A stretch of 54,550 nucleotides of DNA from Lutibacter sp. (GTDB lineage: Bacteria; Bacteroidota; Bacteroidia; Flavobacteriales; Flavobacteriaceae): assembly GCF_030692605.1 (NCBI RefSeq), contig NZ_JAUYUD010000060.1, forward strand, positions 1-54,550. Reading direction: 5' to 3'. Below the pieces are notes generated by a model. It ran no database searches. It had not been told where the DNA came from and worked only from the letters and a program-made list of their open reading frames with translations. The position numbers were made by a program, and so were the translations under genes. Position 1 is the stretch's first letter, and each line of letters begins with the position of its first letter. Shown here piece after piece: positions 8,530 to 15,275 of this stretch.

Positions 8530-10640
8530 TGGAGGTCAATGCTGTTGTAAAAATTGCTCTTGTTGGAAACCCAAATACAGGAAAAACCTCATTATTTAAT
8601 CAACTTACAGGTTTAAAACAAAAAGTAGGAAATTATCCAGGAATTACGGTAGATAAAAAAGTTGGAAAATGTAAAATTTCAGAAGCATTAATTGCTGAAA
8701 TAATTGATTTACCAGGCACATACAGTATTAATCCTACTACTTTAGACGAATCAATTGTTTTAGATACCTTACTTAATAAATCTAATGAGTCTTACCCAGA
8801 TTTGGTGATAGTGGTAGCAGAAGTAGAAAATTTAAAAAGAAATTTACTGTTATTTTCCCAAATTAAAGATCTAGAATTACCAACGCTTTTGGTAATTAAT
8901 ATGGCAGATCAAATGGCTAGAAAAGGCATTTCTTTTGATTTGGAAAAGCTGAAAGAAGAGCTAAATTCAGAAATTATTTTAGTGAGTGCAAGAAAAAACA
9001 GCGGAATTGATGAATTAAAAAATGAAATTAGAAATTTTAAAAAATGGAATACAAAACCAATGGCGAGTATTTCATCAAAAATTGATGAAGAATATTTTAA
9101 GGTAGTAAAAAACACATTTCCAGAGTTTTCCTTATACAAGTCGTGGTTACTAATTACACAGCAAAATAATTGTAATTTTTTATCTCCCGAATTTCAACAG
9201 AAACTTTCAGTTTTAAATGCGGATAAAGAGAAAATAAAAAAATATCAGCATAAGGAAACTATCTTCAGGTACCAAATAATTAATGATATTTTACATAAAA
9301 CGTATGTTATTAATAGAAATGAAGCTACTGAGTTTAGGTTTAAACTAGATAAAATTTTAACTCATAAAATTTTTGGTTATCTTATTTTTGCTAGTGTATT
9401 ACTGCTTATATTTCAATCTATATTTGAATGGGCAAGTATACCTATGGATTTAATTGATGGTTTTTTTGCAAATTTTAGTGAATATGCAAAAGCCAATTTG
9501 CCAGAAGGAATTTTCACTAATTTAATTGCTGAAGGAATTATTCCAGGAATTGGAGGTATTGTTATTTTTATACCTCAAATTGCTATTTTATTCTTATTTA
9601 TTTCCGTTTTAGAAGAAACCGGATACATGAGTAGAGTGGTTTTTTTAATGGATAAAATTATGCGAAAATTTGGAATGAGCGGCAAAAGCGTAATACCTTT
9701 AATTTCAGGTACTGCTTGTGCAATTCCTGCTATTATGGCTTCAAGAAATATTGGAAGTTGGAAAGAACGGTTAATAACAATTTTGGTTATTCCTTTTACT
9801 ACATGCTCTGCGAGACTTCCTGTTTATGCAATTTTAATTGCTTTAATTATTCCAAATAAACGAATTTTAGGAATTTTTAATTTACAAGGATTAACATTAA
9901 TGGGCCTTTATTTGCTTGGTTTTACAGCTGCCATTTTATCGGCAATTTTATTGCACAATGTGTTGAAAATTGAAAATAAAAGTTTGTTTGTAATAGAAAT
10001 GCCAAACTATAAATTACCCTCTTTAAAAAATGTTTTTTATGAAGTTGTTGAAAAAACGAAAGCTTTTATAGTTGGTGCTGGTAAAATAATTTTGGCTTTA
10101 TCTATTGTACTGTGGTTTTTAGCTTCAAATGGTGGTGAATCATTTAAGACTGCTAATGACACTGTAAAACAAGATATAGGAAATCAAAATTTAACAAAAG
10201 TTGAATTACAAAAAAAGACGGCTTCATTTAAATTGGAGCATTCCTATATTGGGGTAATGGGTAAAATGATTGAGCCAGTTATAAAACCTTTGGGTTACGA
10301 TTGGAAAATTGGAATTGCGCTAATTAGTTCCTTTGCTGCACGAGAAGTATTTGTTGGAGCCCTTGCAACTATTTACAGTGTTGAAAGTGAAGGAGAAGAT
10401 GTTGGAACTATTAAAGAACGGATGGGAGCAGAAGTAAATTCTATAACAGGGCAAAAGCGATTTAATTTACCAACCGGAATGTCTTTATTAATGTTTTATG
10501 CATTTGCAATGCAATGTATCGGAACTTTAGCCATTGTAAAAAGAGAAACTAAAAGTTGGAAATGGCCGATTCTTCAATTAGTTGGAATGGGCATATTAGC
10601 ATATATTTCGGCATTAATAACCTTTAATTTTTTTAGCTAA
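8529..10640 (+). CDS. feoB: Ferrous iron transporter FeoB
   Basis: This 703-residue inner-membrane Fe(II) permease has an N-terminal G domain. The G1 loop GNPNTGKTS is at 13-21, G3 is DLPGT and G4 is NMAD. A GDI-like helical segment follows, then two membrane Gate domains with the conserved Cys-containing pieces SGTACAIPAIMASR and TTCSARLPVYA. It moves Fe(II) into the cytoplasm when oxygen is low. It overlaps feoA by one base. Its stop codon shares an A with the start of a 37-codon Cys-tailed gene. Full length, no damage seen. Confidence 0.97.
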   Translation: MEVNAVVKIALVGNPNTGKTSLFNQLTGLKQKVGNYPGITVDKKVGKCKISEALIAEIIDLPGTYSINPTTLDESIVLDTLLNKSNESYPDLVIVVAEVENLKRNLLLFSQIKDLELPTLLVINMADQMARKGISFDLEKLKEELNSEIILVSARKNSGIDELKNEIRNFKKWNTKPMASISSKIDEEYFKVVKNTFPEFSLYKSWLLITQQNNCNFLSPEFQQKLSVLNADKEKIKKYQHKETIFRYQIINDILHKTYVINRNEATEFRFKLDKILTHKIFGYLIFASVLLLIFQSIFEWASIPMDLIDGFFANFSEYAKANLPEGIFTNLIAEGIIPGIGGIVIFIPQIAILFLFISVLEETGYMSRVVFLMDKIMRKFGMSGKSVIPLISGTACAIPAIMASRNIGSWKERLITILVIPFTTCSARLPVYAILIALIIPNKRILGIFNLQGLTLMGLYLLGFTAAILSAILLHNVLKIENKSLFVIEMPNYKLPSLKNVFYEVVEKTKAFIVGAGKIILALSIVLWFLASNGGESFKTANDTVKQDIGNQNLTKVELQKKTASFKLEHSYIGVMGKMIEPVIKPLGYDWKIGIALISSFAAREVFVGALATIYSVESEGEDVGTIKERMGAEVNSITGQKRFNLPTGMSLLMFYAFAMQCIGTLAIVKRETKSWKWPILQLVGMGILAYISALITFNFFS

Positions 10641-10753
10641 TGCAAGAAATTTTAGTTTATATAGCTCTTGGTTTAGCAATTGGATTTTTAGTTAAAAAAT
10701 ATTTTTTTAAATCTAAAAAGAAAAAGAACTGCGACTCGGATTGCGGTTGCTAG
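10640..10753 (+). CDS. FeoB-associated Cys-rich membrane miniprotein
   Basis: A 37-residue reading frame starts at the ATG that shares its A with the feoB TAA. It has one membrane helix (about 4-18, ILVYIALGLAIGFLV), then a very basic stretch (KKYFFKSKKKKK), then a Cys-rich end NCDSDCGC. This is the layout of the FeoB-associated Cys-rich membrane protein family. It takes the place of FeoC in many Bacteroidota. The three Cys may bind iron or sense redox state near FeoB; that part is inference. It is too short for normal ORF cut-offs. Confidence 0.85.
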   Translation: MQEILVYIALGLAIGFLVKKYFFKSKKKKNCDSDCGC

Positions 10754-10811
10754 GGTATTGAATTAAGAAATTTTGAATCTTGTATTTACTTTCGCTTTTC
10801 AAACTATATGA

Positions 10812-11633
10812 CTAACTAAGCCCAACGTCTAAAGTCATCATAATAATAAAACCACCAATAAAACCAAGCGTTGCAATATCTGTATATTTATCTCTTTGTG
10901 TTTCAGGAATAACCTCTTCAACTACAACAAATATCATTGCGCCAGCCGCAAAAGCTAAAGCATATGGTAAAATTGGTTGAAATGTCATAACAGCCCACGC
11001 ACCTATAACAGCAGCAATTGGTTCTACAATGGCCGAAGATTGTCCGTACATAAAACTTTTTCTTTTACTAAGACCTTGCCTTCTTAAAGGCATTGAAACA
11101 GCAAACCCTTCTGGAAAATTTTGCAATCCAATTCCAATTGCCAGTGCAACAGCGCCTCCAATAGTTGCACCATCAAAACCGGCTGCAACACCTCCAAATA
11201 ATACACCAACGGCTAATCCTTCTGGAATATTATGAAGCGTAATTGCCAATACCAATAGGGTAGTTTTATGCCAAGGAGTTTTAACACCTTCTTTTTCAGA
11301 TTCCTTGAAATTGATGTGAAGATGTGGTAGAATCTTATCGAGGCCAAATAAAAATAATGCACCTAAACCAAACCCAACAACTGCAGGAATAACTTTAGTA
11401 AATCCTTCGCCAGGACTCATTTCAATCCCAGGAGCCAACAAACTCCAGAAACTTGCAGCTACCATTACGCCACCAGTAAAACCTAGCATCCCATCAAAAA
11501 AGGCACGATTTACACCTTTAAATAAAAACACCAAAGATGCTCCTAAAGCGGTTAATCCCCACGTAAAAAGAGTTGCATAAAAAGCTGCTAATATTGGATT
11601 TATACTTTCGAAATAGGCAATAATTTGATCCAT
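10812..11633 (-). CDS. ZIP-family divalent metal transporter (GufA/ZupT-like)
   Basis: This 273-residue membrane protein has about eight helices and both signature metal-binding helices of the ZIP family: HNIPEGLAVG (TM4) and LQNFPEGFAVS (TM5). A cytoplasmic His-containing loop (LPHLHINFKE) lies before TM4. It imports Zn, Fe or Mn into the cytoplasm. It starts three bases after the stop of the upstream DtxR-type gene, so the two form a regulator-transporter operon. The metal cannot be named from the sequence. MntR-type control would favour Mn or Fe. Confidence 0.9.
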   Translation of the reverse strand: MDQIIAYFESINPILAAFYATLFTWGLTALGASLVFLFKGVNRAFFDGMLGFTGGVMVAASFWSLLAPGIEMSPGEGFTKVIPAVVGFGLGALFLFGLDKILPHLHINFKESEKEGVKTPWHKTTLLVLAITLHNIPEGLAVGVLFGGVAAGFDGATIGGAVALAIGIGLQNFPEGFAVSMPLRRQGLSKRKSFMYGQSSAIVEPIAAVIGAWAVMTFQPILPYALAFAAGAMIFVVVEEVIPETQRDKYTDIATLGFIGGFIIMMTLDVGLS

Positions 11634-11636
11634 AAT

Positions 11637-12293
11637 TTATATGTTTTTTACAAATAAGTTTTTTGATATTTGATTTGATATTGAAATTAAAGAATTGTTA
11701 TTTTCAATAATTATTGAATTATCAAATTCTTCTTTAGCAATTACTTTTACAGTGCGCCCTAATTGAATATTAGCCTTGTCCAAAAATTTCAAAAACGAAG
11801 AAGTAGAATCTTTAACGCCAATTACAATACAGCTACGATTAGGTTCAATGGATGAAAGCATTATTTTCTTATGGTGCGCAATATTTCCATGTTCATCAGG
11901 AATTGGATCACCATGCGGGTCATGTTTAGGAAATTCTAGAAACGCCTCTAACCTACCAACTAATGTATCGGATTTTATATGTTCTAATTGTTCAGCTATT
12001 TCATGAACTTCATCCCAATTATAATGAAGTTTATTCGTTAAAAAAACCTCCCAAAGCCTATGTTTTCTTACAATTTCAATAGCAATTTTTTTCCCATTGA
12101 ATGTTAAAAAAACTCCCTTATATTTTTCGTAATTAACAAGTTCTTTTTCTGCTAATTTTTGAATCATGTCTGTAACTGAAGAAGGTTTTGTTTTTAACTT
12201 TTGTGCTATTAGCGTTGTATTTACACTTTTAGAATTGGATAGACCTAAAGTGTAAATGGCTTTTAAATAATTTTCTTCTGTTTGAGATAGCAT
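11637..12293 (-). CDS. DtxR/MntR-family metal-dependent transcriptional repressor
   Basis: The 218 residues comprise a winged helix (1-70, with the TKPSSVTDMIQKLAEK recognition region), a dimerisation and metal-binding domain (about 75-135: HRLWEVF, EIAEQLEH, FPKHDPHGDPIP), and a C-terminal FeoA/SH3-like domain (about 145-218). DtxR-family proteins repress uptake genes when loaded with Fe(II) or Mn(II). It is the first gene of an operon with the ZIP transporter. A perfect dyad overlaps its own promoter, which suggests autoregulation. A similar dyad lies in the feoA promoter 4 kb away. Confidence 0.92.
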   Translation of the reverse strand: MLSQTEENYLKAIYTLGLSNSKSVNTTLIAQKLKTKPSSVTDMIQKLAEKELVNYEKYKGVFLTFNGKKIAIEIVRKHRLWEVFLTNKLHYNWDEVHEIAEQLEHIKSDTLVGRLEAFLEFPKHDPHGDPIPDEHGNIAHHKKIMLSSIEPNRSCIVIGVKDSTSSFLKFLDKANIQLGRTVKVIAKEEFDNSIIIENNNSLISISNQISKNLFVKNI

Positions 12294-12309
12294 AAAATTT
12301 AAATTTAGA

Positions 12310-12341
12310 CAAATATAAATAAAAATTTAGATAAATCTAAA
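12310..12341 (-). promoter_or_regulatory. Promoter and candidate autoregulatory operator of the DtxR-type gene
   Basis: On the minus strand TATATTTG (12310-12317) is a perfect -7 box. Eight bases upstream of it lies the exact 16-bp dyad TTTAGAT-AA-ATCTAAA (12326-12341). A second half-site TTTAGA lies at 12304-12309. The dyad covers the spacer and -33 region, the same geometry as in the feoA promoter. The -33 TTG is missing. Which protein binds is inferred. Confidence 0.6.
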
Positions 12342-12378
12342 AAAGTTTTATTTGGCCTATATATATTAAATTAAAATG

Positions 12379-12386
12379 TATTTTTG
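12379..12386 (+). promoter_or_regulatory. -7 box of the ketopantoate reductase gene
   Basis: TATTTTTG matches TAnnTTTG exactly, 19 bases before the ATG. A TTTG at 12351-12354 could serve as the -33 element, but the 24-base spacer is long. The promoter points away from the DtxR promoter in the same gap. Confidence 0.4.
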
Positions 12387-12405
12387 AATTAAAAACAAAT
12401 ATAAA

Positions 12406-13344
12406 ATGAATATCGTAATTTATGGTACTGGAGGTGTTGGTGGCTATTTTGGAGCAAGATTAGCACAAGCCGGAAATATCGTTACATTTATAGCTCGTGG
12501 ACAACATTTAGAAGCCATCCAACAAAAGGGACTTCAACTTAAAAGTATAAAAGGAGACCATTTAGTGTATCCAGCAAATGCTACTTCAAACATTTCTGAA
12601 GTAAAAAATATTGATTTAATATTAATTTGTGTTAAAACCTGGCAATTGAGTGAAACTGCTGAAAATATAAAAGCAGTTTTAAATGAAAATACGATGGTTA
12701 TTTCCTTACTAAATGGAGTAGAAAATGACCAAATAGTATGTAGTATTCTTCCAAAACAACATGTTTTAGGAGGTTTATGTAAAGTGGTAAGTAAAATGGA
12801 GGAATACGGAGTTATTAATCATTTTTCATACGATCCAACTATTGTTTTTGGAGAATTAAACAATGAAAAAACATCTAGAGCTCTTCAATTAGAACAAACC
12901 TTTTTAAATGCAGGAATTACATCAAAATTGGCAACAAACATTACTCAAGAAATATGGACAAAGTTCTTATTTATTACAACAATTAGTGCTATTGGAGCAC
13001 TAACTAGATCAACTATTGGAGAAATGATTGTTTCACCTGAGATTAAAAAAATAATGTACCAAACAGCTGAAGAAATTGTGGCTATTGCAAAAGCAAAAGG
13101 TATAATTTTATCCGACGACATTATTGAAAAACAATTTAAATTAATTGAGAATCAGCCTTTTAATACAACGGCTTCTTTACAAAGAGATATAATGCAAGGA
13201 AAACCATCCGAATTAGAATCTCAAAATGGAACAATTGTTAGAATGGGAATAGAGTTTGGTATTCCAACTCCAGTAAATTCTTTTATTTATAATTGTTTAC
13301 TTCCGCAGGAAAATAGAGCACGTGAGAGTAGTTCTATGTTTTAA
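12406..13344 (+). CDS. panE: 2-dehydropantoate 2-reductase (ketopantoate reductase) family
   Basis: This 312-residue NADPH-dependent enzyme has a Rossmann start (IYGTGGVGGYFGARLA, residues 4-19) and the ApbA/PanE C-terminal helical domain (ITQEIWTKFLFITTISAIGALTR, with the conserved Lys). Also present are SLQRD and E-L-E near residues 264-275. It reduces ketopantoate to pantoate in coenzyme A synthesis. Bacteroidota often carry several paralogues, so a different 2-keto acid substrate is possible. It is a single gene between divergent and convergent neighbours. Confidence 0.85.
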   Translation: MNIVIYGTGGVGGYFGARLAQAGNIVTFIARGQHLEAIQQKGLQLKSIKGDHLVYPANATSNISEVKNIDLILICVKTWQLSETAENIKAVLNENTMVISLLNGVENDQIVCSILPKQHVLGGLCKVVSKMEEYGVINHFSYDPTIVFGELNNEKTSRALQLEQTFLNAGITSKLATNITQEIWTKFLFITTISAIGALTRSTIGEMIVSPEIKKIMYQTAEEIVAIAKAKGIILSDDIIEKQFKLIENQPFNTTASLQRDIMQGKPSELESQNGTIVRMGIEFGIPTPVNSFIYNCLLPQENRARESSSMF

Positions 13345-13372
13345 GATGTTGTTTGTCGATACCTATGGTTTT

Positions 13373-13400
13373 AACCTTAAACCTTGAGCCTTTTGCCTAA
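13373..13400 (+). repeat. Exact-period-7 CCTT repeat in an intergenic spacer
   Basis: Four units read AACCTTA, AACCTTG, AGCCTTT, TGCCTAA. The CC pairs fall at 13375, 13382, 13389 and 13396, a period of exactly seven. The repeat lies between the convergent panE and EamA genes, where no hairpin terminator is visible. It resembles the C-phased spacer between atpD and atpC. Confidence 0.5.
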
Positions 13401-13413
13401 TTTCTATTGCTTT

Positions 13414-14313
13414 TCAACTTTTTTTACTAATCATATAAACCCCAATAATAACCATAAAACAACTCAAAATTTTAATAAAATTAATGTCTTGAGCATATTT
13501 TTCATTCCCTAAAACATATGCATAAATGCTAACCATTAAAAAACTTAATACAGGTTGTAAATAAATAAAACTTCCATTTACACTAGCAGAAACATAATTG
13601 AGTGCATAGATATTAAATAAATAAGTTAAAAAAGTAGTTCCGATAATTACAAAAGCAACTGCTAAATAAGTGTTCGTTGTAAAGGCATTAAAATTGGTGT
13701 TTAGTAAATCGTTAAATCCAAAAGGAAGAACAAAAATAAATCCAAATAAAAATACCCAACTTATAACTGTTATGGCTTTATATTTTTGCATTAAGGGTTT
13801 TACTAAAACTAAATACAATCCATACGAGCAAGCATTTAAAAAAATAAATAGGTTACCTAAAAAGGAGCTGGTTCCACCAGATTTTTTACCAAACCAAACC
13901 AATAAAAAGGCGCCAATTGCACCAATAAAAATTCCAATGAATTTGTTTTTGGTTATTTTTTCATTCAATAAGAAAAAACTTAGAATTAAGACAATTACAG
14001 GTGTGGTTGTCATAATTATTGAAGCATCTATTGGCGAGGTTAAACTCAATCCGTGAAAAAACAACAGCATATTTGTTGAAATACCAAATAATCCACAAAC
14101 GATTAATAATTTGAAATCTTTTTTATCAACTTTTTCTTTTATAAATTGTTTTACAAACCAAAATAATAAACCTGCCCCAATAATTCTCAACAAAACTAAG
14201 GCTGAAGCACCCATTTTATCGGGCATAATTCCTTTGGCAATTAAAAAATTTGCGCCGTAAATAATATTAGCTCCAAGTAGTGCTAAATGTGCTTTTTGTG
14301 TATTTTTTATCAA
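13414..14313 (-). CDS. EamA/DMT-superfamily exporter
   Basis: This membrane protein of about 300 residues has ten helices in two five-helix EamA repeats. The first repeat holds LALLGANIIYGANFLIAKG and the second QPVLSFLMVSIYAYVLGNE. Members export amino acids or other metabolites; the substrate here is unknown. The start is uncertain: there is no ATG upstream of the first helix, and TTG codons at 14313 and 14343 are both possible. I chose 14313, which gives MIKNTQKAH directly before the first helix. It runs toward panE. Confidence 0.82.
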   Translation of the reverse strand: MIKNTQKAHLALLGANIIYGANFLIAKGIMPDKMGASALVLLRIIGAGLLFWFVKQFIKEKVDKKDFKLLIVCGLFGISTNMLLFFHGLSLTSPIDASIIMTTTPVIVLILSFFLLNEKITKNKFIGIFIGAIGAFLLVWFGKKSGGTSSFLGNLFIFLNACSYGLYLVLVKPLMQKYKAITVISWVFLFGFIFVLPFGFNDLLNTNFNAFTTNTYLAVAFVIIGTTFLTYLFNIYALNYVSASVNGSFIYLQPVLSFLMVSIYAYVLGNEKYAQDINFIKILSCFMVIIGVYMISKKS

Positions 14314-14380
14314 ATTAATTATTTTGAATTGGGGAAAATACAAACTTACAATCGAAAAAAGTAAAATTTCTATTTATTAA

Positions 14381-15151
14381 TTAAGAAATGGAATCTATTA
14401 TTTTATCAATTTCGGTTAAGGCATGTTTATAACCAATATCAAATGATTTTCGTATGGCATTACCCTCTAAGACACCTACTTTTTCAATATTTGGAGGAGA
14501 AAATACATAATTGCACTTTTCAAATTTTTTAATATTATTTGCATCAAGCCCAATATGGTAAACGCGATATAATAATTTAAGAGACGTGTTTATATCTGCA
14601 TATTCACATTTTGCGACCGGATTTACAAAACTCCCAATAATTTTTGAACAATTTTTGGTAAGTGGTTCTATCGGAAAATTATTTAAAATTCCACCATCTG
14701 AAAAGTAATGACCATCAATTTCTAGAGGTGAAAAAAAGGGAGGTAATGCCGATGAAGCAATTAGAGGTTTTATTAATTCGCCCGAATTAAAATATTCCAA
14801 CGTGCTATTAAGTAAATTAGTTGCTGTAATTGTTAACGGATATTTCAAACTTTCAAAAGTGTTTTCAGGGAAATAATTGATAAAATATTTGGCATATTTG
14901 GCACTGTCCAACATTCCTGGCTTATTTCGAGCGTAGAGCGATAATTTTAATAAGGGAGTTTCTTCAAAAAAAGAAAGCATTTTTTCTGGCTCATAGCCTG
15001 CGGCATATAAGGCAGCAACTAAACCACCCGCACTTGTGCCTGAAACTTCTGTTGGAACAATATTTCTTTCGAGCAAGGCTTTTAAAAGACCAATGTGTGA
15101 AATTGCCCTAACTCCTCCTCCTGAAAGTACCAATCCAATTTTATCTTTCAT
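14381..15151 (-). CDS. Patatin-like phospholipase (cytosolic type)
   Basis: The 256-residue single-domain protein has all patatin motifs: the oxyanion loop SGGGVR (about 10-15), the nucleophile GTSAGG (Ser about 41), and the catalytic Asp in DGGILNNFP (about 152). No signal peptide is present. Family members are Ser-Asp dyad lipid acyl hydrolases. The RssA-like group, which it resembles in length, is cytosolic. A second patatin in this window (40202-42430) is exported and fused to a barrel. Confidence 0.9.
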   Translation of the reverse strand: MKDKIGLVLSGGGVRAISHIGLLKALLERNIVPTEVSGTSAGGLVAALYAAGYEPEKMLSFFEETPLLKLSLYARNKPGMLDSAKYAKYFINYFPENTFESLKYPLTITATNLLNSTLEYFNSGELIKPLIASSALPPFFSPLEIDGHYFSDGGILNNFPIEPLTKNCSKIIGSFVNPVAKCEYADINTSLKLLYRVYHIGLDANNIKKFEKCNYVFSPPNIEKVGVLEGNAIRKSFDIGYKHALTEIDKIIDSIS

Positions 15152-15243
15152 TTCGCAACTTATTTTTCACACAGTCAAAATTACGAATTAATTAAGTTGC
15201 TTGTTAGCCAAAAAATACACTTTAAAGTTTTGTATATAAAATG

Positions 15244-15251
15244 TAACTTTG
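15244..15251 (+). promoter_or_regulatory. -7 box of the leuS promoter
   Basis: TAACTTTG matches TAnnTTTG exactly, 24 bases before the ATG, and is followed by GCGCTTTTA as at atpD. No TTG lies at the right spacing for a -33 element. Confidence 0.55.
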
Positions 15252-15275
15252 CGCTTTTATAATTGAAAAGTAAAA

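Noticed and set aside
15152-15275. Leader peptide or riboswitch upstream of leuS
   Set aside because: The leader after the -7 box is only about 15-20 bases, too short for a riboswitch or attenuator.
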